A stretch of 64,000 nucleotides of DNA from Allorhizobium paknamense (GTDB taxonomy: Bacteria > Pseudomonadota > Alphaproteobacteria > Rhizobiales > Rhizobiaceae): positions 620,001-684,000 of the forward strand of contig NZ_JAUSWH010000001.1 of the NCBI RefSeq assembly GCF_030815125.1, given 5' to 3'. The position numbers and the translations under genes were made by a program. Shown here piece by piece: positions 19,401 through 26,842 of the stretch (its first letter is position 1; every line of letters starts with the position of its first letter). The notes beneath the pieces were generated by a model. The model had not been told where the DNA came from. It ran no database searches and saw only the letters and a program-made list of their open reading frames with translations.

Positions 19401-20287
19401 TCATTGCGCGCCGCCTTCTCCACCCCCGGCTGAATGGCGCAGTGATCGGCCCTGAGATCGGTCCCGAACCAGCTCACCACCAGCGCCACGCTCTCCAGAT
19501 TGGGACAAAGCGCCTGCAACTCGTCGAGCGAGGCGGTCCAGTCGGTCGCCGCCGTCAGCGTATTGCGGTTCAGATAAGTCGAACTGCCGTTCGCCTTCAC
19601 CTTCACCTTGGTGGTCGCATAGCCATGCTCGGTCGCACCGGGAATAATGGTCACGGCACGAATGGCGCTTTCCAGCCGCCCCACCGTCCGCATCACCTCG
19701 AATTGCAGCACCGGAATGCGATTGCCGAAATCATCCAGCGGCAGCCGCTCGAACACCACATAGGCCACACCGCGATAGGCCGGGCAGTTTTCCTCGCCCT
19801 GCTTGGCGGCAATCAGCGGGTCCAGCGCCTGATCTTCCGCGCCGGTGTAAAAGCGCATCTCCACCTCGGTCAGGTCCAGTTCCTCACCATCGGCCCACAC
19901 CCGCCTCAGCGCCGAAACCGGCCCCTCGCACAGCGCCAGCGCCACATTGGCATAATAACTATAGGTCTTGGTGGTGGTGCCCGTCGCCTTGCTTCCCGCT
20001 CGCTCGGTCGTCACCTCCTCCTCGAAGCGCGTCGCCCAGATCAGCGTGCCGCCAATCCGCGCCGTGCCATAAAGCCGGGGCAGCACCGCCCCCTCGCTCG
20101 CCCCGCCGATCCGTGCGGTGGAAAGCCGCGATCCCGTCACCGTCGTGCCGCCAATGATCGCACTGTCCACCGCATAGCCCGCCAGCGCCCCCGCCGCCCG
20201 GCCCAATATCGTCCCCACCGGCCCAAAGAGACTGCCAATCGCGGCGCCTGCCGATTGCAAAACCAGTGTCGCCATCACCCACCCCAT
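16436..20287 (-). CDS. GTA tail-tip / host-specificity protein (g15 homologue)
   Basis: At 1283 residues this is the largest gene of the cluster and corresponds to orfg15 of the Rhodobacter capsulatus GTA, the distal tail protein that contacts the cell. The N-terminus (about 1-60) is a glycine/alanine-rich helical region. Residues about 240-740 resemble a TIM-barrel glycoside-hydrolase-like domain (YGADWSEYFGYHP, FTELGCPAVERGANQPN, LWTWDSRPFPAFP). A phage-tail domain follows and a fibronectin-like end (about 1190-1283) closes the protein. It is the last structural gene, followed by a family A repeat. Confidence 0.9.
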   Translation of the reverse strand: MGWVMATLVLQSAGAAIGSLFGPVGTILGRAAGALAGYAVDSAIIGGTTVTGSRLSTARIGGASEGAVLPRLYGTARIGGTLIWATRFEEEVTTERAGSKATGTTTKTYSYYANVALALCEGPVSALRRVWADGEELDLTEVEMRFYTGAEDQALDPLIAAKQGEENCPAYRGVAYVVFERLPLDDFGNRIPVLQFEVMRTVGRLESAIRAVTIIPGATEHGYATTKVKVKANGSSTYLNRNTLTAATDWTASLDELQALCPNLESVALVVSWFGTDLRADHCAIQPGVEKAARNESRDWTVGGLSRGKAYVVSSSDGAPAYGGTPCDKSVLEAIADLKSRGLKVFLYPFLMMDIAAGNGLPDPYGGDEQAAYPWRGRITCHPAPGLSGTPDGTAAVTALVETFMGEAKASDFATLGSILFYKGSEKSYRRLVLHYARLAKLAGGVDGFILGSELKGLTVLRDDGNRFPFVEALVTLAEDVRAVLGSDTSLTYGADWSEYFGYHPQDGSGDVFFHLDPLWASEAIDAVGIDNYMPLADWQDADFTADNPDGFRLAEDESGLTAAIASGEGYDWYYADEAGRAARQRLAISDGLKGKDWVFRYKDLQGWWGNRHYNRVGGVELSEPTDWVAGMKPIWFTELGCPAVERGANQPNVFPDQKSSENAQPYFSSGMRSDAAQRRFLEAHLAWWAGDDAPEGMVDADHIFLWTWDSRPFPAFPYDTDLWADGDNWRTGHWLNGRLGAGTLADVIAAILSDHGFADYDVSAVSGDLPGYVQGEAASARGLIEPLMQAFLLDVIEDGAVLAFRSRQAVSLPAVAVETFVDEEGEPLWKETRGDPSDYSGQAALGFYDPALDYEDGTARSRRVADSSAGLLSTSLPGVMDEAVALAAVEAQLRDHRLSRRGLTLSLGPENLALQPGDVLSLAEGPAGRFMISRIEESDGLALELREVAAPVAVAVSAASRSRASDNRASSGFDPLLTYLDLPRFEDGETGTFARVAAYASPWRRIVISASAETENYESRAVLTRPATMGTLTAALAAGVSGRFDRANAVGVSLAFGSFASASELSVLNGANLLAVRAENDVWEVLAFTTAAETSSGEWQLSGLLRGLYGTEDAMAAGAASGADVVLLDSAVLSLGLSSDEIGLTLNLIAEAAGTGLETMGPESFSGGLRAETPLSPAHLAVKRLAGGDIAVSWVRRGRIDADNWAASDIPLDEESESYQLEIMDAAGTVKRTLTLTDSAYTYGLLAQVADFGGAASSLQFRVRQVGRYGLGVAAERIWVAG

Positions 20288-20316
20288 TCATGAAAGAAAA
20301 CCATACGGATGCCCCA

Positions 20317-20368
20317 GCCTCCTTCTCCCCCTCGGGGATAAGGTACCGGCAGGCGGATGAGGGGGACC
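20317..20368. repeat. repeat family D, copy 1
   Basis: CCTTCTCCCCCTCGGGGATAAGG followed by TACCGGCAGGCGGATGAGGG. The first part is an imperfect hairpin. This kind of unit recurs near several GTA gene ends in the window. Confidence 0.7.
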
Positions 20369-20378
20369 CAAGACCCCC

Positions 20379-20503
20379 ATACCAAGGCTCGAAGATGCTA
20401 ACGCATCCTCGCCTTGAAAAGATTTCGAATATCTCAAATGCATCAATGGCTTGAGATATTTGAAAGGGGAATACGAAGTGTCATTTTCAATGACTCTTCG
20501 CAT
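20379..20503 (+). repeat. repeat family A, copy 6
   Basis: A full three-hairpin copy whose last base is the first base of the reverse-complemented NlpC/P60 gene stop codon. It lies between the g14 and g15 homologues within the GTA transcription unit. Confidence 0.9.
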
Positions 20504-20934
20504 CACATCTCCGGAAACCGAAACACCCCCACCACCCGCCGCTGCCATGATGGCACCAGCGCCGAGCGGATCACCGCCGCCTGCTCATAGGCGTGCAGAA
20601 ACTGCCCGCCCTCCAGCAAAATGCCGAGATGCTTGGCCGCATGCTGCGGGCGAAAGCGAAACACCAGCACATCCCCGGCGTCCGCCTCCGCAAGCCCCGC
20701 CACGCCCTGAAAATGCCGCGCCGCTGCCGCCAGCAACCGCTCCTCGCCGGAGCGCTCGGCCCAGTCCGCCCCATAGGGCGGCACTGCCTCCGGCTCCTGC
20801 CCGTAAAGCTCGCGCCAGATCCCCCGGATCAAGCCGAGACAATCCGCGCCCACCCCTTTTTCGGAAGCCTGATGCCGATAGGGCGTCCCCACCCACCCCT
20901 CCGCCACAGCCAGAACCCGCGCCCCGATCCCCAT
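20503..20934 (-). CDS. NlpC/P60 cysteine peptidase (GTA g14 homologue)
   Basis: A 143-residue peptidoglycan hydrolase, probably part of the tail tip that opens the cell wall during DNA delivery. The family features are WVGTPYRHQASEKGVGADC with the catalytic cysteine in GADCLGLIRG, and the catalytic histidine in AAKHLGILLEGG. I chose the ATG at 20934 because GGGAGAGG lies 5-12 bases upstream; a GTG start at 20967 is also possible. It lies between the g13 and g15 homologues, as in the R. capsulatus cluster. Confidence 0.9.
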   Translation of the reverse strand: MGIGARVLAVAEGWVGTPYRHQASEKGVGADCLGLIRGIWRELYGQEPEAVPPYGADWAERSGEERLLAAAARHFQGVAGLAEADAGDVLVFRFRPQHAAKHLGILLEGGQFLHAYEQAAVIRSALVPSWQRRVVGVFRFPEM

Positions 20935-20968
20935 CCAAGCCTCTCCCGAATTGTTGTGATCGCCCACT

Positions 20969-21070
20969 GCATAATTCCTTAAATCGGAATCGATTTAAGG
21001 TGAAAATTATGCAGCAGATTTAAAGTGTTACAGCGTCCTTTGTGCGTTTGATAAAACGCACGGCGCTGTA
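20969..21070 (+). repeat. repeat family B, copy 1
   Basis: Contains GCATAATTCCTTAAATCGGAATCGATTTAAGG...ATTATGC, itself an inverted repeat, then CAGATTTAAAGTGTTACAGCG and a GTGCG...CGCAC hairpin ending GGCGCTGTA. It fills the gap between the g13 and g14 homologues. Confidence 0.9.
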
Positions 21071-21080
21071 GCATTCCCCC

Positions 21081-21971
21081 TCACTCAAACAGCACAGACC
21101 CATCATGCGTGGTCTTGCCGCTCACATAGGAATAGGCAAAATCCGCCCCCGGCATGTGCGGAAACCCGCGAAAATTCGCGGCATTGCCAAAACTGTCGCG
21201 ACAAGTGGCAAAGCTCCGGTCGCAGCCGATTTCCAGCACCACCGCATCCCCCGCCACCGGCAGCACCTCCAGCGGCAGCCACAGCGTCACCGCAAGGCCC
21301 GCATCCGTGACAAGGCTCTCCTCGATCTCGGCCACCACCCCCGCCGCCGCCCCGCCCGTCACCGAAAGCCGCCCATGGCGAAAGGCGCCGTCGTCGCTGC
21401 CGCTCACGCCGGCGATCACCAGCCGATCCGCCGCCTCCACCGAGGCAATGCTTGCCACCACCCGCCGCCCGGTCACGCTCATATCGACGCCGCAGCGCCC
21501 ATCCCCCAGTCGCGCATCGCAGCGGCGGCTGAACAGCCTGCCCTGCTGACGGTCGAGCTTTGCGGCAAAACTGCGCAATTCCGCAGAAAACTGCCCCGCC
21601 TGACGGCTCACCTCGCCAATCGTCTGCACCTTCAGCAGCACATGCTCCTCCGGCGCCTGCCAGTTTACCCGAAACACCTCGACCTTGGCCCCATCGAACC
21701 GCCCCGCCGAAAGATCGGCCTCGGTGATCGCCGCGCTGGAAAAAGCCCCCGCCACCTCCGAGGCAGCAGCCGAAAGATCGGCCACCGCCTCACCATCGCT
21801 CGCCGAAAAGCCGCTCGCCGCGGCAAACACCGTCCCGTCGAAGCTCAGATCGCGGTCGTGATCGGTAAAACCCAGCACCACCCCATCCGTCCGCGTCACC
21901 CGCCAGGCCGTGCAAAGCGTCGTCGCCTCACCGGCAATATGGGCGGCAAAGGCCGCAGAAAGCTTGCGCAT
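21081..21971 (-). CDS. GTA g13 homologue (DUF2163, phage BR0599 family)
   Basis: A 296-residue tail hub protein. The N-terminal half (LCTAWRVTRTDGVVLGFTDHDRDLSFDG) fits DUF2163, and the C-terminal part contains a cysteine-rich block (SRRCDARLGDGRCGVDM and CDRSFATC...NAANFRGFPHMPGAD) that in the R. capsulatus GTA belongs to an iron-sulfur-binding hub. The start has a good AAGGGGAAGAG site. It precedes g14 and follows g12, in the standard order. Confidence 0.92.
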   Translation of the reverse strand: MRKLSAAFAAHIAGEATTLCTAWRVTRTDGVVLGFTDHDRDLSFDGTVFAAASGFSASDGEAVADLSAAASEVAGAFSSAAITEADLSAGRFDGAKVEVFRVNWQAPEEHVLLKVQTIGEVSRQAGQFSAELRSFAAKLDRQQGRLFSRRCDARLGDGRCGVDMSVTGRRVVASIASVEAADRLVIAGVSGSDDGAFRHGRLSVTGGAAAGVVAEIEESLVTDAGLAVTLWLPLEVLPVAGDAVVLEIGCDRSFATCRDSFGNAANFRGFPHMPGADFAYSYVSGKTTHDGSVLFE

Positions 21972-21992
21972 CTCTTCCCCTTTTTTGTCTCA

Positions 21993-22628
21993 TCATGCTC
22001 TGATTTCGATCAGCGGAATGGAGGGAATGCTCCCCGCATTGAAGGCTTCAAGATTGACCTCGATCGTGTCGCTGTCGAAACGCACCGGCACATCGAACTC
22101 GAACCCCGCCTGCACCAGAGCGCCTGCAGCAGGCGCCGCCGAAAGCGTTACGATCCCTGTCGTCTGATCGCAGTGAAACCCGTCCGCCGCCAAAGCCACC
22201 CCGCCCACGGCCAGTTTCACGCTGCCCGCAACGGGCTTGGCAATGGTCCGCACCCAATTCCCCGCTGCGTCGCCATAGGTCTTGGTCAGCTGAAACGCCG
22301 TTTCCACCCCATCGCCCGTGCCGATCACCGCGTCGAAAGCCGTCACCGCCTGGCCCGGCGGCGCGGAGGCATAATCCAGCGGATCGCGAAACCTGAAGCC
22401 AATCAGCCGCCCCCGCCGCGCCTCGAAAAACGCCAGCACCGCATAGAGATCGGCCAGCGATTTCACCCCCGATCCGGCATCATAGGAGCGCCGCGAATCC
22501 GCCCAGCGCTGGTTGCGGCTCTCCCGCCCGTTGGAAAGATTGACAATATCCGTCCGCCGCCCCGGTCCGCCGCTGGTCGATAGCGACACCCGCAACGGAA
22601 ACCGCACCTCATGAAACGCCTCGGCCAT
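21993..22628 (-). CDS. GTA g12 homologue (DUF2460 distal tail protein)
   Basis: A 211-residue protein matching the DUF2460 family: MAEAFHEVRFPLRVS, a GGPGRRTDIVNLSNGRESRNQRWADSRR block near residues 20-50, ALLAFF-like AVLAFFEARRG and FRFRDPLDYASAP. In GTA particles this forms the distal tail ring that links tube and hub. It lies 21 bases upstream of the g13 homologue. No unusual features. Confidence 0.92.
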   Translation of the reverse strand: MAEAFHEVRFPLRVSLSTSGGPGRRTDIVNLSNGRESRNQRWADSRRSYDAGSGVKSLADLYAVLAFFEARRGRLIGFRFRDPLDYASAPPGQAVTAFDAVIGTGDGVETAFQLTKTYGDAAGNWVRTIAKPVAGSVKLAVGGVALAADGFHCDQTTGIVTLSAAPAAGALVQAGFEFDVPVRFDSDTIEVNLEAFNAGSIPSIPLIEIRA

Positions 22629-22722
22629 TCCCGCTCACCCCGTCTCTCCACAGCCCCTGCAACACGTCCCTCTTCCCGGCGAAAATGCCGGAAAACACCT
22701 CGCCTCCTGCCGCCATCACCCG

Positions 22723-23316
22723 TCACATCCCGCGCTGCCCCCGCCGCACGCTGCGCGCCAGCAGCGCCGAAATCTGCCCCTGGCTCTTGCGAAAGCTCGC
22801 CGCATCCTGCGCCTGCACGTTAAAGTTCACCTGCGTGCCGCTGCCGCCCTGCATGGCCACCCCCAGCGAACCGTCGCTGCCGCGCTTCAGCGGCAGGATC
22901 GCCTCGCTGCCCGCCTCGCCCATCAGCCCGACATCGCCACCCCCCATGCCGAAATAGGTGGGGCTTGCCACCACGCCGCCATCGGCAAAAGCCGTCAGCG
23001 ATCCCGGCACGCCGCCCTTCTCGAAGGCAAACAGCGAGGAGAGCCCGGAAGACAGCGTCGAAACCGCACTGCCCGCCAGCGAGGACAGGGCCGATTGCAA
23101 GGGCTGCAGCCCGGAGGACAGCGCGGTCCCGGCCAGGGACGTCGCCAGCGATTGCAGCACGCTGTCGAGGTCCTTACCGCCCACGGTGGCGCTCTTCAGC
23201 GCCGAGGTCAGCGCAGTGCCAAAGCTCTTCGAGCGCCCTTCCAGATCGTCCAGCGCCTTGGCGGCAGCGCTGGTATCGATGCTCAATCCCAGCGAAACCG
23301 TCTCGTCATCCGCCAT
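22723..23316 (-). CDS. GTA g11 homologue, short tail tape measure protein
   Basis: A 197-residue protein beginning MADDETVSLGLSIDTSAAAKAL. It has a coiled, alanine/serine-rich centre with LQSLATSLAGTALSSGLQPLQ and a glycine-rich end (FEKGGVPGSLTAFADGGVV, FGMGGGDVGLMGEAGSEAILPL), as in the very short tape measure of GTA particles and their short-tailed siphophage relatives. The ATG at 23316 is preferred over an in-frame GTG at 23325. It overlaps the upstream g10.1 reading frame by 11 bases. Confidence 0.88.
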   Translation of the reverse strand: MADDETVSLGLSIDTSAAAKALDDLEGRSKSFGTALTSALKSATVGGKDLDSVLQSLATSLAGTALSSGLQPLQSALSSLAGSAVSTLSSGLSSLFAFEKGGVPGSLTAFADGGVVASPTYFGMGGGDVGLMGEAGSEAILPLKRGSDGSLGVAMQGGSGTQVNFNVQAQDAASFRKSQGQISALLARSVRRGQRGM

Positions 23317-23524
23317 GCTCGTCACTCCTTTCGTCAGGATAGGCCGCCATCAGCGCCGCCAGCCCCTCACGGGTCAGCGCTGCGGGCCGTGGCCGGAAGG
23401 CCCCGGTCATGGCGGCAAATTCACGCGGCGTCAGCCGCCAGAAAAGGTCGGGTGGCAGCCGCAACAGGCAGAGCCCGGCATGCATCGCCGCCTCCCAGGG
23501 AAAGGGAGACGGCTTTGCCTTCAG
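23306..23524 (-). CDS. GTA g10.1 homologue, tail assembly chaperone-like small protein
   Basis: A short gene of about 72 codons between g10 and g11 that has no suitable ATG at its 5' end. The protein contains PFPWEAMHAGLCLLRLPPDL, FWRLTPREFAAM and LTREGLAALMAAYP, the hallmarks of the small phage protein family at this spot in GTA clusters. The likely start is a CTG at 23524, overlapping the g10 stop codon (CTGA) and preceded by GGAGG; an internal ATG would remove the conserved PFPW. The stop lies inside the g11 start region. In tailed phages this position carries the second chaperone product, often made by frameshifting. Confidence 0.7.
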   Translation of the reverse strand: MKAKPSPFPWEAAMHAGLCLLRLPPDLFWRLTPREFAAMTGAFRPRPAALTREGLAALMAAYPDERSDEHGG

Positions 23525-23916
23525 GCCTCCTGCTGCTGCGGCAAGCGAGGGTTTGCGCCACCCTCCTCCGCCTCACCGCCAAAGGTAACGACGAGAAGAT
23601 CGCGCACGATGGCCGCGCAGGCGCTCACGCCGCCTTCCACCACCATCCCCGCCACATCCTCGTCGGAAAAGCGGTTGCCGCCGCCGCGCAGGCCAGCCGC
23701 CAGAATCCGCATCAGATCGCGGCTGCACAAGCGCCCGCTGGAAAAGCGCGCGGCCAGTTCCGCCAGGCTCTCGGCGGCAAAGGCCGTTTCCAGTTCGGCC
23801 AGCGCGCCCAGCGTCAGGCACAAAATCCGCCTTTCGCCGTCGATCACCGCCTCCACCTCGCCGCGACGGCGGTTGGCGCGTCCCATGACCCCTTCACTCA
23901 TGACACCGCCACTCAT
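23521..23916 (-). CDS. GTA g10 homologue, tail assembly chaperone
   Basis: A 131-residue protein with the GTA_gp10 pattern: MGRANRRRGEVEAVIDGERRILCLTLGALAELE and AAGLRGGGNRFSDEDVAGM. Three in-frame ATGs (23916, 23901, 23886) are possible; the first overlaps the g9 stop as ATGA. The C-terminus is Gly/Pro/Gln-rich. It lies between the major tail protein and the tape measure, as in RcGTA. Confidence 0.9.
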   Translation of the reverse strand: MSGGVMSEGVMGRANRRRGEVEAVIDGERRILCLTLGALAELETAFAAESLAELAARFSSGRLCSRDLMRILAAGLRGGGNRFSDEDVAGMVVEGGVSACAAIVRDLLVVTFGGEAEEGGANPRLPQQQEA

Positions 23917-24323
23917 GCCGCCGCTCCGAAAACGAGTTCCCCTGCCGATTCCAGCGCGATCTCGAATTTGAGTTCGCCGGAATGCTCGCCGGAATAATCC
24001 AGCGACGTCACCTGGAAAGGCCCGCTCACCGTGCCGAAATCCGGCAGGATCACCGCCCAGGATAAAATGCTGCCGGTAAAGAAGGCCGCGCGCACCAGCG
24101 CGTCGGAGGCCTCGTCCCGGAAGAGGCCCGAACCCGAAATCGAGGCCCGCTGCACCCCCGCCCCGGCCAGCAGTTCGCGCCAGCGCCCGGCGCTATCGGC
24201 ATCGGTGACATCCACCGTCTCGGCATTGAAGGCCAGCTTCTTGGATCGCAATCCCGCCACCGTCACATAGCTGCCGCCATCAGCAATCTTCAGCAGCAGG
24301 TCTTTGCCCTTCTGCACCACCAT
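23913..24323 (-). CDS. GTA g9 homologue, major tail protein
   Basis: A 136-residue tail tube protein of the TP901-1 type: GKDLLLKIADGGSYVTVAGLRSKKLAFNAETVDVTDADS, RASISGSGLFRDEASD and FQVTSLDYSGEHSGELKFE. The start has AGGAG at a good distance. Unlike in the standard cluster, the next upstream DNA is not g8 but 862 bases of repeats plus an opposite-strand transporter gene, so this gene may need its own promoter or readthrough across 2 kb. Confidence 0.92.
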   Translation of the reverse strand: MVVQKGKDLLLKIADGGSYVTVAGLRSKKLAFNAETVDVTDADSAGRWRELLAGAGVQRASISGSGLFRDEASDALVRAAFFTGSILSWAVILPDFGTVSGPFQVTSLDYSGEHSGELKFEIALESAGELVFGAAA

Positions 24324-24812
24324 GATGAAACTCCTGTCTGAAATGGAATGATGAATTGCCGTCTTCGGCAGCTGTCCGCCGAACCATCCCGCTGAAAAAA
24401 CCGGAGATCGGAAGGGCGAACGTCCCCTGCCCCCGAAGAGACGCCACCTTATGACGCAAGGTGAATTTCAACTCACCTCCCGCAATGCGTGTATTTTACC
24501 GTCCAAGCCTGGCAATACCGGCCCCAGGCAGACCTTTTTTGGGTCAACACCACCCCTACCATCCTAAAAATACAACCTGAACAAGAAATCGCGCCGCCAC
24601 TTGCCCCTCAAGCGCCAGCCGCTTGCACCCGCGCTGACGTGGAAAGCTGAAGGCCGGGCGTTCATCTTGCCGATCTCCCCCGTGAGGGGAAATGTCCGGC
24701 AGGACAGAGGTGGTAAACCAACAGACACACCCTTTGCGTCGTGCCTTCTACGAGAGCGCTGCACCGCTCGCACTCTGTAGGACGGATCGAAAAGAGGATT
24801 CGATACGATGCT
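24324..24812. other. intergenic region upstream of g9
   Basis: No gene is seen. A family D-like unit (CGATCTCCCCCGTGAGGGG followed by AATGTCCGGCAGGACAGAGG) lies at about 24667-24715. A promoter for g9 would have to be here; CAGACCTTTTTTGGG near 24530 contains a short T run but no clear stem. Confidence 0.4.
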
Positions 24813-24961
24813 CTAGGGTGTGTGGGGATTCAGTTTTGGGTGAGGCGAAAACGGTGATTTTCGAGAACCGGAGCGGAGTGTACTTAAGGTACATGAGCCT
24901 AGGTAAGCGCAGGAAATTGCCGTTTGCAGCCCGCCCAAAGCTGAATCCCCACACACCCTAG
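24813..24961. mobile_element. 149-bp MITE-like element with 21-bp perfect terminal inverted repeats
   Basis: The ends are CTAGGGTGTGTGGGGATTCAG (24813-24833) and its exact reverse complement (24941-24961), and the similarity continues imperfectly inward for about 12 more bases. The inside encodes nothing and has an AT-containing core (GTGTACTTAAGGTACATGAGC). Small size, perfect terminal repeats and no gene fit a miniature inverted-repeat element. The ends start and finish with CTAG; no clear target-site duplication was found. Confidence 0.75.
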
Positions 24962-24970
24962 TGGAATGAA

Positions 24971-25118
24971 TTTGACATTTGATACCCCTTTGCGGGGATC
25001 TCGAGGATCAAATGTCAAACTCGAAAATTCCGATAGAATCATAAGGTTGCTGACGGTTTTCATGATTGTGATATTTGCTCTCGAGAGGGCTGCACGGGGG
25101 GTGCAAATGTCACAATCA
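24971..25118. repeat. two adjacent long palindromes
   Basis: TTTGACATTTGAT (24971-24983) pairs perfectly with ATCAAATGTCAAA (25007-25019). GATTGTGATATTTGC (25064-25078) pairs with GCAAATGTCACAATC (25103-25117) with one mismatch. Both share a TGACATTTG core on one arm, so they look related. They lie between the MITE-like element and the start of the transporter gene and could serve as binding sites or as terminators. Confidence 0.75.
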
Positions 25119-25185
25119 AACCACTAGGCACCCACCCGCTTTGCGCTTATAACCCGCCTGTCCATCCCGCCGAAGCTCTCTCCCC

Positions 25186-26400
25186 ATGCTCGCAGCCTCC
25201 ATACCCCTCAGCCGCCTGCGCCTGCTCATCACGCTTGCTGTCAGCCAGATTTTCGGCTGGGGCTTGAGCTTCGATCTCATGGGTGTCTTCGGTCGCCTGA
25301 TGGCGCATGATCTGGGCATGGCCAATGAACTGGCCTTCGGCGGCATTACGGTCATGATGCTGATCATGGGCTTTTCCGGCCCGTGGAGCGGCAGGCTGAT
25401 CGCCCGCCACGGCGCATCGCGCATCCTCACCTGCGGCTCGGTGACGCTCGGCGCAGGCCTCGTTCTTCTGTCGCAATCCACAGGCCCCATCAGCTTTCTC
25501 GGCAGTTGGGCGGTGCTCGGCCTCGGCGGCACGCTCGGGCTCAGCGTCCCCACCTATGCGGCGGTCGTCGAGCGGGAAGGCGCGGACTCAAAACGCCTCA
25601 TCGGCATTCTAATGATCTTCACCGGGCTTTCCGCCGCCGTCTGCTGGCCGCTCGCGCATGCCATGGAAGGCTGGATCGGCTGGCGCCACAGCCTGCTGGC
25701 GGGCGCTGCCCTGCATCTCTTCGTACTCGCCCCGCTCCATCGCTTCGGCCTGCCCCGCGCCAACCCCGCCCAAAGCGAAAACAACGCAACGAGCGCCACG
25801 GCCCCGCTGGTCCTCACCGCCTCCCAGGAAAAACGCGCCCTCCTGGCGCTCACCGTCATCTCCATCGGCTTCAGCGGCCTCACCTTTGGCCTCGCCCCTT
25901 CGCTGATCACGTTGATGCAGCAATCCGGCGCCGATCTGTCGCTCGCCGTGCAGCTCGCCTCCTTCCGCTCGGTGCTCGGCATCTCCGCCCGCGCCATGGA
26001 TGTGGTCGCAGGCAAAAAAGCCTCGCCCCTGCTCTCCGGCTTCACCGGCGCAGGCTTCATGCTGCTGTCACTGCCCATTCTCTATTTCGCTCAGGGCTCA
26101 TTCCTGCTGATGGCTTTGTTCATTGGCGCTTACGGTATCGGCTCCGGCCTCTCCGCCGTCTCCCGCACCGTCCTGCCGCTCAGCTTCTTCTCCGCCAGCC
26201 GCTTTGCCGGCATTTCCGCCAGCCTGGCGCTGCCCAGCAACATCGCCAACGCGCTGTCGCCGGTCCTCATCACCGCCCTCCTCGATTACGGCGGCCTCCC
26301 CCTCGTCCTCAGCTTCGCCCTTGCCGTCAACCTGCTGGTGCTAGCAGCCCTCTTCACCCTCGCCACCCTCTCCCGTACCAGCACCGCGCTATCCAACTGA
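25186..26400 (+). CDS. MFS transporter inserted in the GTA cluster
   Basis: A 404-residue membrane protein with about 12 hydrophobic helices in two six-helix halves joined by a charged loop (residues about 188-215). The short cytoplasmic loop GPWSGRLIARHGASRI between helices 2 and 3 matches the MFS motif. The substrate is unknown. It is on the plus strand, between g8 (converging, 40 bases away) and g9 of the minus-strand GTA cluster, so it is not part of the GTA transcription unit. The ATG at 25186 gives the first helix almost at once, but has no clear Shine-Dalgarno. Confidence 0.85.
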   Translation: MLAASIPLSRLRLLITLAVSQIFGWGLSFDLMGVFGRLMAHDLGMANELAFGGITVMMLIMGFSGPWSGRLIARHGASRILTCGSVTLGAGLVLLSQSTGPISFLGSWAVLGLGGTLGLSVPTYAAVVEREGADSKRLIGILMIFTGLSAAVCWPLAHAMEGWIGWRHSLLAGAALHLFVLAPLHRFGLPRANPAQSENNATSATAPLVLTASQEKRALLALTVISIGFSGLTFGLAPSLITLMQQSGADLSLAVQLASFRSVLGISARAMDVVAGKKASPLLSGFTGAGFMLLSLPILYFAQGSFLLMALFIGAYGIGSGLSAVSRTVLPLSFFSASRFAGISASLALPSNIANALSPVLITALLDYGGLPLVLSFALAVNLLVLAALFTLATLSRTSTALSN

Positions 26401-26440
26401 CCCAAATCCGCCATTCACCGCGCCGAACACCGCAGCACAC

Positions 26441-26842
26441 TCACCCCTCAACCACCGCCCGAAACGTCACATCCACCCGAAACAGCGCCGTCTTCTCCTC
26501 CCTCCGGCTCACCGTCTTGCGATGCCGGAGCGAAATCACCCGCCCCGCCTGAAGCGCCAGATCGGCATCGTCGATCACCGCCCTCAGCCGCGCCGCCACC
26601 GCCTCCGCCTGCTGGCGTCCCACCGCCGACCATGCGGTCAGCACCAGGCGGCATTCCAGCAGGCTCTCGTCATCGGTGGAAAGATCGTCTGCCTCCACCT
26701 GACCGATCATCACATAGGGCTCGCGCCCCCGCGCCAGCCGCCGGTCGCAAATCCCCCCGGCTCCAATCAGCGCGGTCAGATCGCCATCCCCCTCCAGCCG
26801 CGCCACCAGCGCCACCAAAAGGTCATTCACCGCGCTGCTCAT
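26441..26842 (-). CDS. GTA g8 homologue (DUF3168)
   Basis: A 133-residue protein starting MSSAVNDLLVALVARLEGD. It has GAGGICDRRLARGREPYVMIGQVEADDLST, LVLTAWSAVGRQQAEAVAARLRAVI and a final RVDVTFRAVVEG strand, the DUF3168 pattern of the tail terminator in GTA particles and related phages. The ATG at 26842 is preferred to an upstream GTG. It overlaps the small gene before it by 20 bases. Its 3' end faces the inserted transporter gene. Confidence 0.9.
   Translation of the reverse strand: MSSAVNDLLVALVARLEGDGDLTALIGAGGICDRRLARGREPYVMIGQVEADDLSTDDESLLECRLVLTAWSAVGRQQAEAVAARLRAVIDDADLALQAGRVISLRHRKTVSRREEKTALFRVDVTFRAVVEG

Noticed and set aside
18983..20293. Long plus-strand open frame opposite the tail-tip gene
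   Set aside because: Shadow of the conserved minus-strand gene; basic low-complexity composition and no motif.
21105..22583. 492-codon plus-strand frame spanning g12 and g13 homologues
   Set aside because: It crosses two conserved genes on the other strand and has only shadow-type composition.
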